Assembly: GCA_026225945.1 (NCBI GenBank)
Contig: JAMJFZ010000770.1
Location: forward strand, 4,278,001 to 4,342,000
DNA: 64,000 bases
Direction: 5' to 3'
Origin: Cricetomys ansorgei
Taxonomy: Eukaryota > Chordata > Mammalia > Rodentia > Nesomyidae
Each line of letters begins with the position of its first letter. Within the stretch, counting starts at the first letter, position 1. Under the pieces are notes generated by a model. The model was not told where the DNA came from. It made no database searches and was given only the letters and a program-made list of their open reading frames with translations. This document shows positions 20,141 to 31,731 of the stretch, piece after piece. The position numbers and the translations under genes are program-made.

Positions 20141-22184
20141 AGGAAGGATTGAATACCAAGAGTGTTGAAAGTGAATCAATACACATAATAAAATCAATAA
20201 AGACACATGTAAAAGAATAGTGAATGAAGAGGGCTGGGAAAATAAAACCTGCCCTTAGTAACTGTGGGCCAGAGGTTGAAGAGACCTATTTATGGGGCTG
20301 TTAAAAGTTCACTTATAAAGGGAGTGATTTTATTAGGTGGCCCTGGTTGCAGATCTGGTCTCCATGGGCCGTCTCAACCCTACTTTCTCTAACTGGAGGA
20401 AACTGACATACACAGAGGCTGAACTGCCAACACATTAACAGGGCATCTCACTGGTGGCCTTGCTATCTCTCCTTTGGGCTTCTGGCTTTTTCACTGTCCC
20501 TAGGATTTGCATTCTGTCCCTGCAAGTATGGTTTATTGGAGTTCCTGGGCAAAGCCAGAAGTCTCTTTGAATAGCCCTTTGAAGTTGCTCAGAAGGGCCT
20601 GTCATACGCAGCTAAGAGGATAAAGGACCTCATCAGAGTGATTTTTTCCTTTCTTATTGCTTCTATCTACTTATTTTTAAAGGAGGAAGTTTGTCAAAGA
20701 TCTGTTTCCAGAAGTCTCTCCGAGGAAGTACAGAAATTAGAGGGCAGCTTAGAAGTCCTCACAGGGATGTGTATACATCAGCCTTAGGGTTGATCTCTGC
20801 ACTAGAGAAACTAGTGGATACATTGCCATTTTTAAATACACCCTCCATGCCCTGTAGAGAAGGTGTGATCTCCGGTCTGACCTTTAAGGTGCTTCTCCTG
20901 ACCTCCAGGGAATGAGATACCATTAGGTTGAGATTTATCCTAGGGCTGTGATTTTTGGATCCATTTCTCCACATTTCAGAATTCTGTTGCTTCAAAGAGG
21001 ATCATGAAATCCTTAGAAAAATAATTGTCAAGATGGTTAAGTTCATTTTATGTAATAGGTTAGAAGAAATTAGAGTACTTCTTGATATGACAAGACACTG
21101 TCTGGAGCCTTTTGTGGACAGGATGACATGGTGAGTCAAGGGGTGTCTGTGTGTCTTTGTAATACTGTATATGGGGAAACACACTTGTTCTGGGACTTAC
21201 GTGTTGTTGTAACTTTCACATCTCATTGACTGTGGCCTCTCCCGTGTCACAGAGCAGGCCTTAGCAGCTTCCTTCCATTGAGTTTCCAGGTCCAAGTGTC
21301 GAGCACCAGGAAGACTAGAGGGCAGAAAGGTAACAGACACCAGGAGCCTCTCTCTTGTTTCTTGGGTGGTTCCTCCTATTAGCTGACCAGGCCTTCTCAC
21401 TTCCAGTTCAGAGGTTTATTGGTCATGAAGTACTCTGATATCTTGCTCACACATGGATTTGTAGGGAAGGAAGCAAACTCTTTTGTCCCAGCTGATGACA
21501 GTGAGAGGTGAGAATTGCCCTTTACTGGGTGACTGGGGTCTCCCATGTCTTTATGGTATCAGAGTTGAATTTGGTCATTCCTGTAGTGTTTCTCTGTGAA
21601 TTTGTCTCTAACATCTGACTTCTTTCACACGATTTCCTCATGCTCTGCTTTCCTTGACCTGATGAATCCAGGGTGCCTGCCACCTGCCTCAGTCTTCAGG
21701 GACAAAATGTCTTCAGGAAGTGATGGGGTATCTGGCCCTGGGGCTTGGCTGGCAGGCTGGACTGTGGGCAGGCAGGGGTGTGTGGCAATGGGACACTTTA
21801 GGAGATAGATCTATTGAGTGACAGATACACGAGTAGGCTTTCAGCTCTTACAAACTGTACTATATCCCTTCCTTCAGTGTTCTCTTCTGTGCCTAGTGGC
21901 TCTGAGTAATTGCCATCTAAATGTCAAGGACTTCTCAAATTATTTTGTGCCAGGCTTCTCTTGGAAGACAGAAATTGGCTGCCTGCTGGATCTCACCACC
22001 TGTGTGCTTAGAGTTGTCTTGTCCCTTCCTGTCCCTTCCCTACACCTGTGCCTTTTCTTTATTTCCTAGAGAGTGATTGATGAGCTATCACCAATATGAA
22101 GAGAATGGCATAGGATTATCTGCTGAAGAAGTGGTGGAAAAATTGGAGGAGGAATTGGTGTTGAGCTGGAGCTGAAAGGCAATT

Positions 22185-22414
22185 TTTTTTTTTAAAGACT
22201 TATTTTATGTGTATGTGTGTTTGGCCTGCATTTTATATGTGCACCATGTGCATGCCTGGTGCCGGTGCCTGCGGAGGTCAGAAGAGAGCATTAGATTCCC
22301 TGGAACTTGAGTTACAAATGGTTGTGAGCTGCCAAGTAGGTACTGGGAATTGAACCTGGGTCTTCTGCAAGAGCAACAAATGCTCTTAACCACTGAGCCA
22401 TTTCTCCAGCCCCC
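22185..22414 (-). repeat. B2-family SINE, near full length
   Basis: The T-rich tail, 'gcctgcggaggtcagaagag', 'ggaacttgagttacaaatgg' and 'gctcttaaccactgagccat' followed by 'ttctccagcccccc' form a complete reverse-oriented B2-family (B3-like) element. Confidence 0.95.
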
Positions 22415-22637
22415 CTGAAGGAGAACTCGGAATGTAGAAAGGGATGTAGGGAGAAGAACAGACACTGCAAGTACTGAATGTTTCCAGGCTGCAGAGAGTA
22501 GTTGAGCTGGAACAGAGAGGATTGGCATTGGCTCTGAAGGGGTGGGGCGGGGGACTTGTCGTACTGTGGCTCTGGGTCCATGAGAGGTTTGGATGTTACC
22601 TGAAATACTACAGGACTGTAGAAGGTGAGGCTAGAAG

Positions 22638-22806
22638 ACGTTATTATTATTACCATTATCATATTATTATTATCATTGTTACTATTATTGTTATTTTGAC
22701 ATAGGGTATTCCTCTGTAGCCCAAGCTGGTTTCAAACATGTGGAAGTCCTCCTTCCTCAGCTTTCTGAATGCTGAGATTATAGGCATGAGCTACCATGTC
22801 CACCTA
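22638..22806 (-). repeat. TTA microsatellite and B1-type SINE
   Basis: The imperfect ATT/TTA run at 22638-22696 passes into 'gacatagggtattcctctgt', 'gcccaagctggtttcaaaca' and 'gctgagattataggcatgag', a diverged B1-type element in reverse. The microsatellite probably grew from its tail. Confidence 0.75.
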
Positions 22807-23685
22807 GGCTTCCCTCTCTTTGTCTCTCTTCGCTTAAAAGGAGTAACCCTTCCAGGCTCTCCCAGAGACTGGTGGCGGCGGCTTTGTGTTGGCAGGTGTG
22901 GGTTATTTATTGCTTTGTGATGATTACTCATGTCTTTTGTTTCTCTATTACCTTTGGGTACCAGCCACTTTTGCTCCGTCCACTCTGCCCTGGGAGATCA
23001 AAAGGGGAGGAGGCAGAACTATAAGCCCCAGCCATCAGTGTCTTTCAGAGTTGTGGTATTTGAAGAGAAGTGGCAGAGGAACCTGACTGCCATGCTTGAG
23101 AAGAGGCTTCTAAATGGGGGCAGGTTCTAGTTCTCTCTGTTCAGGGCACCATGAAAACTCAGCTCAAACCGTCTTAGGCAAAAAGGACAGTTTACTGACA
23201 TATAAAACAATTATAATGACATTTTTTATAGGCCACGTGTCTGACAGTGGTCCCGTAAGATTATATTACGTAGTGACATTTCTGTAAGTAAACTCCATGA
23301 TGGTCATGTAATGGAATCACCTACACATATGTGTTCTAGAATGTTACGCCAGTGTTAAGTGACATATAGCTACATTGTAAAACCTTGACATGTTTGAGGG
23401 ACAGTTGACTCCTGAATCCTGTGAACTTTTCCATAGGCCTGAAATGTACCCTCAAGTCTCTGTGGGTTTTATGTTCACTGGTCCTGGCCAAGGAAGGAAG
23501 GTAGATCTATCCAGTCAGCCCAGGCAGAAAAATCTTCTTGAAGGTCTGTCTTGACTTGGATCTGCCTTGGCTAGGGCTGTGTGCTCACTTGAGGCAGAGT
23601 GGCTGTGGCCAAAGGCTAAGGTTGGTTTTGCTTAATCTTTGTGATTAGTGACCTGTTCCAGTGCAAGGGAGTTTTTAACTTACAT

Positions 23686-23853
23686 TTTTTATTTGTTTTT
23701 TTGAGACAGGGTTTCTCTGTTGTAAATCTGGTGAGTAAATCCAGTGAGTCCTGGAACTCACTCTGTAGACCAGGCTGGCCTTGAACTCACAGAGATCAGC
23801 CTGCCTCTGCTTCCCGAGTGCTGGGATTAAAGGCGTGTGCCACCACTGCCTGG
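23686..23853 (-). repeat. B1 SINE with internal insertion
   Basis: 'gagacagggtttctctgttg' opens a reverse B1. About 20 extra bases around 23722-23750 ('gtaaatctggtgagtaaatc') separate it from 'tcctggaactcactctgtag', 'ggctggccttgaactcacag' and 'gggattaaaggcgtgtgcca'. The insert contains 'ggtgagtaaatccagtgagt', a short internal near-repeat. Confidence 0.93.
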
Positions 23854-26004
23854 CACAGGCAGTTTTAAAAAACTTCCCTTCTCCACGGGAAGATGAGCAG
23901 GAGGATATTGTAAAGATGAAGACATTATACCTGGCACCATCGTTGATAAAATGAGTAGGCTAGATCATTGCTGGAGTGGACTATCGGTGGCTAGGCCCTA
24001 GCAGGACATTTAACCTTTTTAAATGTATCTCTTGCTGCGTTAAGTTATTTCAGACGATTATGGTGGTAGTCATATGAACTCTACAATCCCAAATACATGT
24101 ACCCCTAATGTCAGGCAGCCTGGAGTTCCTAGTCTCATCCAACCATGCTGCCTGTCCATCCAGCCCTACCCCAGAGGGTTCCATATTCTGGGCCATAGCC
24201 AGGGTCTCTAGGATGCTAATGCTCAGGTTAGCACTCCCCCATCCCCACCACCTGATCCTGCTGTGCTCCCTTGAATCCCCCTGACTCCTGGCCCAGGAAG
24301 CATGATGGACAAGAAGATGCAGAACATGAAGAAATCTCAAAAAAAAGTTGTACATATACCCCAGCCTGGCATATGTCGCTCCTCTTTTTCTTTCCCAGCA
24401 GTGACTGTCATTGAGCAGGGCCTGGGCAGTCTCCTTGAGACTCTCCAGTTCTGCCTTTCTTTCAGTGTTGTCCTGGGGAATTGAGCCCTGTACCATTGGT
24501 GCCCGTCCTTGCCACAGGTTGCCAAGGGCTGTCTTCTCCATTTGGCTAGATTTTAACAGCTGAATGTTTAGCAGGGGAGCTGGATGTTTGGAACTGGGGA
24601 GACTTCTGAGCTTAATGTTGAAGATAACTTTAAGATTCTCAAAATGTGATTTTTTTTTTTTTTAAAGCTTCCTTTTGTATACTTACAGTTGGGAGTTTTT
24701 ATGGAAATTTTACAAAGAAGCAGAGCCTGTTCCTTTTTCGTAATGACGGCACACTTGGGCAATTTTAGCAGCTCATGCCTTTCCCAGCAGGCCTTTTATC
24801 AACCACACTGCCAGCAAGCCAGCTGGGAAGTTGAGTCCCATGGGCGAGTGTGCCCTACCTGCCACCCTGGAAGCTCTTCTCTCCTGTGTCTCAGTATGCT
24901 ATGCCTGGTCCTTTACTCCTTTCCCAGAGCCCAGCCACTGTAAAACACTCACTGTTTGACAATCAACAGTAAGAGCAAAGGAAGGGCATTTTGTTAGCGT
25001 GCCGCACCAAGGTGGCAGTAGGGACTGGGAATGGATGGATTGCTGAGGGTTGGTTGCAGCTCCTTGTGAGCACTGTAAACAAATGTCAGGGTTGTTGGCT
25101 CTGTAGCTGTGGGTCTCACACATAGTGTAATCTCAAGGAGGTGACTGCTTGCACGATCATGCTTGGATGCCTCTTTGAGCATGTGCACACATTAATATGA
25201 CCACTTCATCACGTCTGTGACGGAAGCTGGTATGACATTGATGTCTGAGGTTTTCAAGATCATCAGGTACCCGCAGGAAGTGCTGACTGCTCAGAGTTGT
25301 GTGGAGCAGCCTTTCCCTTTCAGACTCCAGTATTAGCCAGATGTCCTTGAAAGAGCCCATATGGAATCTGCTTCTAAGTGCTGTCCTGACCTTGGCTGAG
25401 CCTTTTGGCTTCCTGGCCCTTGTTCCACAATCCCGTGGGGTTCTGAGTACTCCTCAGGTGGCTTTTAGTCCCAGGAGGTGTGGCGATTGTGTTGGAGTGA
25501 ATTCCTGGGGGTGATTCCAGCTCTGTACTGTGGTTGCTGTTAAACTGCTTTCATGTTAGTCTTGAGTGGATTTTTTTTTTTTTTTGGCTGTACTTCATCG
25601 AAGCACCTGTACCTTCTGCAGCCCCAGTGGGAGGGAAGCTGTGCAGTGATTTCCTGGGGAGAAGAGACAGAGACAGCAGGCGAGAGCAGGAACACTGAGC
25701 TACATTGCTGGCTGGTGGGGGGGTTGCCTGGTGTGTTTAGCAGGAAATTTTAAACTGAATAGGACTAGAAATAATTGGACCTTTTTCCCTTTTCTGTTTC
25801 TTTTTCATCATTTCCCTGGAATCTTTGTAAATCTTTACCTTGTGTCTCAGTTGATGGTTCTAAAGCAGAATTGCACCAACATACTGCAGAAACATTTTTA
25901 CTGAACAAGTATGTATGTAGACTGTCCAGCCCTCTAATGCTGGGGAGGATGTGACTGACATTCATTTCAGTCTAAGGGCCATGCTCATCTGCTTGGAGGT
26001 TTTG

Positions 26005-26318
26005 TATAATTGTAGCAATACTTACACACCATAAGTCTGACCTTGAGCCACTTTGTTCTCACTAAGCAACGTATGAAATAACTAGTCTGAGCATTTTAAG
26101 TGTGCACTAGAGTGGCATTTGGTATTTTTATACTGTTGTGCAACCCATACCATCGTCCATTTCCAGAACCTTTCCATCTTGTAAAAGAATATCCATTAAA
26201 CAATTCTGTTGTTCCCTCTCCTCACCCTGACCAGCACTGTTCTACTTTCTGTGTATGTGAATGTAACTAATTTAGATGTCTGTTATAAGTGACTCAGTAT
26301 ATCTGTCTTCCTCCAGCG
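26005..26318 (+). repeat. Ancient L1 (L1ME-like) 3' fragment, left piece
   Basis: 'taagtgtgcactagagtggc', 'gttgtgcaacccataccatc', 'gtccatttccagaacctttc' and 'ctgttctactttctgtgtat' follow the order of an old mammalian L1 3' end. The 5' limit is uncertain. It is interrupted at about 26,319 and resumes at about 27,022. Confidence 0.65.
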
Positions 26319-26594
26319 TGTGTGTGTGTGTGTGTGTGTATGTGTGTGTGTTTGCGCGCGCATGTGTGTGTGTGTGTGCATGTGTGTGTATGTGTGTGCA
26401 TGTGTGTATGTGTGTGCATGTGTGTGTATGTGCGTACATGTGCATGCGTGTGTATGTGTGTGTATGTATGTGCATGCGTGTGTGTGTGTGTGCATGTGTG
26501 TGTATATGTGTGTGCATGTGTGTGTGTGTGCACGCGTGTGTGTATGTGTGTGTATGTGTGTGTATGTGTGTGTGTGAGATGTATGTATATACAC
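26319..26594 (+). repeat. TG-rich microsatellite, imperfect
   Basis: About 275 bases of TG with interspersed CA, TA and CG steps (for example 'gcgcgcgcatgtgtgtgtgt'). The long Cys/Val- and His/Thr-repeat ORFs across it on both strands are artefacts of the repeat. Confidence 0.97.
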
Positions 26595-26866
26595 ATGTGT
26601 AGAGGCCAGAGGAGGATATTGTCTTCTTCTATCACTCTTTCTGCCTTATTCCATTGAGGCAAGGCCTTTTGTTGAATGTAGAGCTTGTCCTTTCCTTTTC
26701 AGCTATGTTGGTGGCCAGCAAGCACCTTCAGTCCTCCTATCTTGCCCAGATCGCTCCCCACAGCATGGGGGTTAAAAGTGTGTTTGGTCACTCCTGGCTT
26801 TTTATGTGGGTGCTCACCACCTGGACTCAGGTCTTCAAGCCCATCTCCTCAGTCCTTGAGTATTTG
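26590..26866 (-). repeat. B4/RSINE-type composite SINE
   Basis: 'gtagaggccagaggaggata' opens the element. 'tgaggcaaggccttttgttg', 'tttttatgtgggtgctcacc' and 'caagcccatctcctcagtcc' follow the reverse order of a tRNA/7SL composite element. It is diverged. Confidence 0.5.
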
Positions 26867-26871
26867 TCTTC

Positions 26872-27018
26872 TTAGAGCCAAGTGTAGTGGTGCACATCTT
26901 CAATCTCAACACTAGGGAGACAGGCAGGCGGATCTCTATAAATTGGAGGCCAGCCTAGACTACATAGACTAGTTCCAGGACAGCCAGGGCTTTATAGAGA
27001 AACCTTGTTTCAAAAAGA
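26872..27018 (+). repeat. B1 SINE
   Basis: 'agccaagtgtagtggtgcac', 'caatctcaacactagggaga', 'ggaggccagcctagactaca' and 'agagaaaccttgtttcaaaa' are B1 landmarks with moderate divergence. Confidence 0.9.
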
Positions 27019-27021
27019 GCA

Positions 27022-27270
27022 CATTTATCTTAGGATGTGACATATGCCAGAATTCCTTGTAGAGGCTGAATGTGCTCAATTCTCTATACATGATGAGCTT
27101 CCTTCCTCTATTCATCAGTTAGGGCCACTTGGCTTCCACTTTTGACTGTGTGAGTCACACGCCTATGAGTGGCATTATTTAGCTATTGCTTTTCTTCTTT
27201 GGACCATGTAGCAGTTCTGTATGCAAGCTTCTGAAGAACTGTCATATTGTTTGCTTCCTATCCCTAACAC
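27022..27270 (+). repeat. Ancient L1 (L1ME-like) fragment, right piece
   Basis: 'atgtgacatatgccagaatt' then 'cttggcttccacttttgact' and 'tagctattgcttttctt' continue the same old L1 3' sequence that stops near 26,318. One copy was therefore broken by the microsatellite and two SINEs. Confidence 0.55.
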
Positions 27271-27368
27271 CTTAACTTGGTGCTGTGTGGAGGCCTAGTC
27301 CTAACATTCCTTTTGTCTAAAATGTAAGTGTAATACACATTTGAGTGTGTACGCTCGAGCCTGCGTGT

Positions 27369-27369
<1 letters not shown>

Positions 27370-27408
<39 letters not shown>

Positions 27409-27428
27409 ACACACACACACACACACAC
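27370..27428 (+). repeat. CA microsatellite
   Basis: CA units with a single 'gag' break. Confidence 0.97.
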
Positions 27429-28539
27429 CCCTCCAAATACATGTTGCTAAGTTTCAGGACAGTTCCTTTGGATTGCAAAGGAATTAATTTTAAAAGTTGT
27501 CTGTGACTCTTTTGAGGCCAGACCTTAACCGTACAATCCCAGTAGAATTCAGAGCTGGCAGCTCAGGGCAGAACGCTCATTTTCTCCTCCTTTGCTGTAC
27601 TAATAGCTTCATCCCAAAGGCCTTGAAGTATGTCGGGTATTTCTGCTTCATAGACCACTTAGGCTTGGTTTACTTTCTTATCTTGAATTCAGGGTACCAG
27701 CTCTATCACAATATTCTTTCGAAAGGCCCGAGTCAGCGTTTCCCCAGAAAGATGTTCTGAGCGCTACTTTGAGAGGCTGCAAATGCTGTTTTTGCCTTGG
27801 CCTGACTCTGTGGTCCATTGCATTCAAATAGTGCTGCTTCAGGCTAGCCTAACTCCTTAACGTTAGGCTCTTGAGAGTGATTGTGGGCCATTATGCTTTG
27901 GGCCTTCGCTAGAATGACTCCAGACTGATTAGACCATAAAGCTCTTTTCTGTGGGACATCTTGCAACGTCCGTATTCAGAGGCGTCCACGTGAGAAGCCC
28001 CAGCATTAGACCTGGTACTGGAACACAGTGTGTATTACTTATTTTCACTTTCCCTGGTCCTCTCATTTGGAACTTGCAAGCCGTAAATGTTCCCCTCCTT
28101 TTAGCTTCTGATGTCGTCTGAACTAAACGTGTTCAGTTCCGGGGCCAGTAGCTGTCAGATTTTAGGTACGTGTTCTCTCTGGACCTGGTGTGACTTCACC
28201 AGAATAATGTCAGATTTCATGAGCAATGCCCTTTGAGATGCTTTTATCCATGAGCAAAGGGACTCTGCCTTGGTCCACAAGTCACCCACCAACTTCTAGG
28301 GGTGCCTTGGAAAGATGTTTGAGGACTGCTCTGGTGCTTGGCTGCTGCAAGCCTGTGGAGGCCTGGTAACTTGTCAGTCAAGAACAAGTCTTTGACAGGA
28401 ACTGGCCTGGAGAACAGAGAAGATGGTCTCTGTTCTGAGAATGTCATGGAGGATGGGTGACATGAATAAATGCTCCAGGTGGCTTGTATGTTGTAGGTGG
28501 GACTGGAGCTGGGAACAAGGCTCTAGGATTAAGAGGCAG

Positions 28540-28700
28540 TTGAATACCATGGATGTACTCTTGAGGTCCTGGCAATTTAGGTTTACATCTTGTATTTCCA
28601 TTCTGAGCTCTGTGACTCCAGCAGTCTCTTAACCTTTGGAACTTCCTTTTCCCTATATGTAGAAGGGATCAATAGTGTTCTCTGAGGGCCTTGGTAAGGG
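28540..28700 (+). repeat. Possible MIR fragment
   Basis: 'agctctgtgactccagcagt' and 'cttaacctttggaacttcct' loosely follow MIR order. Weak. Confidence 0.3.
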
Positions 28701-29631
28701 CTGCTGTCACTGTGCCTGCTGGGTATGGCTTGCCCTTAAGAGCAGCAACAGCCTCAGCCTGTATGTGGACTCAAAAAGTGTCATAGGACACAGGCTGTGC
28801 ATAGGGTTAGAATGAGAGAAGCTCAGGAAGACCCTGGGGTGTCTACCAATGAGGTGAGAATACAGGAATCGATGAGGAGGCTAGGCCTCTTTGGTTGATT
28901 AGTTTCCTGAGGCATTGGTCCTTAAGGAGGCATTGCCATGCCCTGGAGAGAGGTCCTTTGCAGGCACCTGTTCTCTGGACACTGTGGGGATGGAGAAGCT
29001 GATGCTTTTTGGCTCAGAGAAGTGAGCACAGGAAACTCAGGGAAGAGTGGAGGAAAGAGGGAGCTCAAATGAAGCAAATTCTTTTCTTCCTTCTCTCCAG
29101 CCTTTTAAATGTTTTATCTTTTCAAGCACGTGGACACAGACTGGATGGAACAACCCTGTAGCTGTACTGATCTCTTGGCAACCTTAGATTCCTGAAGCAT
29201 TTGAAAACAAATTTCGGCTAACATATCACTTCACTTGAAGATGTCTCAGGTCTGTCTCAGAACAGCCAACACTCACCTAGTCTTTGCCCCAGCCTCTCTC
29301 ATACGAAGGTTTCTCAAGAAAGCTCAGTGGATCCGGTATTGCCTGTTTGCGTGAGGTCCCACAGCCTTTTGTTAGGGTCATCCTGACAGATGCAGTCGAA
29401 ACTCTGTCTGTGTCCATTCCTTCCACCATTTGTTAGTCTGTGTCTGGTCCCTGCCACACTTTTTGCTTTCTACTATCTTGGCTCTGCTAAGGACTGGGCC
29501 CACAAAGGTCACACACACACTGGCTTGGGCCCATCCTGCTCAGAATATGCTAAGCCATCTTCTGCCAAGCTGGTGTTCACTTTTCCTTGCCTCCTCAGGT
29601 AATTTGTTTAAATATGCCCTTTAAAAAATAA

Positions 29632-29783
29632 TTTATTTAATTTTATCTTGTGTGCTTTGGTATGAGGGTGTCAGGTCTCCTGGAACTGGAGTTACAGATA
29701 GTTGTGAGCTGCCATGTGGGTCGAAGCCAGGTCCTCTGGGAGAGCAGCTAGTGCGTTTCACTGCTGAGCCATCTCTCCAGCCC
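29632..29783 (-). repeat. B2-family SINE
   Basis: 'ctcctggaactggagttaca', 'ggtcctctgggagagcagct' and 'gagccatctctccagccc' on the + strand show a reverse B2-family element with a shortened tail. Confidence 0.92.
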
Positions 29784-30216
29784 ATTCTATATGGCTTTTA
29801 ACATGGTCTACATGTTACATTTAATAGATGTCATCTTGGGAGTCTTGGGAGGCTAGGGAGCGTGGTCTCATCATGTAGGCTGGGTGTCCTGGAGCTTACG
29901 GCATGGACCATCATGCTCAGCTTGGACATTTTAAGAAACTGTCTGAGGTATCCCCTTCCTCGACACCATACCTGGAGAGAGAAGAGCTACCTCAAAGCTG
30001 GTTCCAGAAGCGGCTGTTTTTTGGAGCCTTGTTTCCATTTGCCTCCTTTGGATAAGTTTTCTATTGAGGTGAATCCTTTTAAAAATGACAAATGCCCCAG
30101 TGCTGTGTGACTAATGAGAAACCAGTCCCTGCTACCCAGGACAGTGATGTGGGGAGTAAACGAACATCTGGTCAGTTGTGAGAAGTGGTTACCCTTCCAC
30201 CCACCCACCCACCTAT

Positions 30217-30288
30217 CTTCCTTCCTTCCTTCCTTCCTTCCTTCCTTCCTTCCTTCCTTCCTTCCTTCCTTCCTATCTATCTATCTTT
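30217..30288 (+). repeat. CTTC tetranucleotide repeat with CTAT end
   Basis: About 14 CTTC units followed by 3 CTAT units, preceded by ACCC units. Confidence 0.97.
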
Positions 30289-30554
30289 GAAAAATTATTT
30301 TTGAGGTTAAAACAAAACAAAACAAAAAGCTGGCACGAGCTGGCCCAGCCCTGCATTGCGTAAGAGAACCATTATTGTTGGCAGATTAAGCAGCCCCTGT
30401 GAGCTGCCTGTGTAGGAAGCAGCACCACTGGAGACAATGCTTGAGAACAGGTCTCACTTCGGCAGGAGGGACCCCTATGTGACTTTCTGTGAACAAGCAA
30501 AAACCTCCCAGAGGCTTCCTGCTTGCCACTAAACCAGATGTGTTAAGTCTACTT

Positions 30555-30783
30555 TTATTTTTTTGGTATTTATTTATTTTATGTGTATGAATGTTTTTGT
30601 TCATCTGTATGTATGCTAGCCACAAGTATGCCTGTTGCCGTGGAAGTCGGAAAAGGATGTTGGATCCCCTGAAGCTGGAGCTACAGATGGCTCTAAGCCA
30701 CTGTGTGGGTGCTGGAAACTTAACCCTGGGTCCACTGTAAGAACAGTCCAGTGTTCTTAACCAGTGAGCCATTTCTGCAGCCC
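30555..30783 (-). repeat. B2-family SINE
   Basis: 'tttatgtgtatgaatgtttt', 'gatcccctgaagctggagct' and 'gttcttaaccagtgagccat' mark a full-length reverse element. Confidence 0.92.
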
Positions 30784-30984
30784 TATGTCTGTGTTTTTAT
30801 AGGTGTAGTGTTCTCTCTGTTTACCTGTCTGTGTGGGAGATGTCTGACTCATTAAGATGGCCCTGGACCTGGAAATGAATCTGCTTTCTTTTGACTATTG
30901 ACAGATATTTTCCACACGTGGTGAAAAATCTGTCCACTCATTTTTTTAAAAAAAAAAAGAGATAGCAGAAAAATGGAAAGAAGC

Positions 30985-31158
30985 ACGGTTTTATTTATAT
31001 TTCTGTGTGTGGGTGGGATGGGGTTATGCACATATAAAGGTCAGAGTTCAACCTGCAGGAATCAGCTCTCTCCTTCTGCCATGTGAATTCCAGGAATTAA
31101 ACTTGTGTTATTAGACCTCCAGGTGCTCTCACCTGCTGAGTTGTCTTGCCAGCCCCTC
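30985..31158 (-). repeat. B2-family (B3-like) SINE, diverged
   Basis: 'aaggtcagagttcaacctgc', 'ctctctccttctgccatgtg' and 'cacctgctgagttgtcttgc' match the reverse order of a B2-superfamily element. Confidence 0.7.
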
Positions 31159-31314
31159 TACATCTTTAAATGTTAAGGGTATCTTGTTAAAATGCCACAA
31201 TATTTGAAAGCAGCATGATGACCTTTTCAATAGTTGCAACCATTCCTGTTCCTCCCAAACCACCTCTCTCTCTCCTTTCCCGGCCAGACTTGTCTACACC
31301 ACTTAGTTTTCATT

Positions 31315-31406
31315 TTGAGTATTTATTTACTTTTGTCTACATGCATGACTCCGTACCGCATGTGTACCTGGTGCCCCCAAAGACCCAGGATCCCCTAGAG
31401 CTAGAG
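31315..31406 (-). repeat. B2-family SINE, 3' half (split by a DNA transposon)
   Basis: 'tatttatttacttttgtcta' to 'gatcccctagagctagag' is the 3' half of a reverse B2-family element. It stops at 31406 and resumes at 31623. Confidence 0.85.
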
Positions 31407-31622
31407 CAGCGGTTTTCAACCTTCCCAGTGCTGTGACCCTTTAATAGGATTCCTCATGTTGTGGTGACCCCAAACATAAAATTATTTTCATTGCTACTTC
31501 ATAAGTATAATTTTGCTACTGTTGTGAATCGTAATGTAACTATCTGATCTGCAGATGGTCTTAGGTGACTGCTGTGAAATCCACCCCCAAGTGGGCCATA
31601 ACCCACAGGTTGAGAATTGCTG
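31407..31622. mobile_element. URR1-like non-autonomous hAT DNA transposon
   Basis: The 216-bp element begins CAGCGGTTTTCAACC and ends GGTTGAGAATTGCTG, imperfect terminal inverted repeats (12 of 15). Inside, 'tttaataggattcctcatgt', 'ttgtggtgaccccaaacata' and 'gctacttcataagtataatt' match the rodent URR1 family as I know it. The flanks agctagag and gactagag are a degenerate 8-bp target duplication (6 of 8), the size expected for hAT. It has no transposase and was mobilised in trans. Confidence 0.9.
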
Positions 31623-31731
31623 GACTAGAGTTACAGAAGTTTGTGAGCTCCATGTGGATGTTAGGAACTGAACTTGGGTCCACGGGAAGAACATTGAGTG
31701 CTCTGAACTGTTGAGTTATCGCTCTAGCCCC
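31623..31731 (-). repeat. B2-family SINE, 5' half (split by a DNA transposon)
   Basis: 'gactagagttacagaagttt' to 'gagttatcgctctagcccc' completes the B2-family element interrupted at 31406. Confidence 0.85.

Noticed and set aside
23146..23400. Possible old repeat around 'gtggtcccgtaagattatat'
   Set aside because: The words feel like a mammalian interspersed repeat, but I could not match a family or boundaries well enough to list it.
26276..26662. Cys/Val- and His/Thr-rich ORFs on both strands
   Set aside because: These are direct translations of the TG-rich microsatellite.
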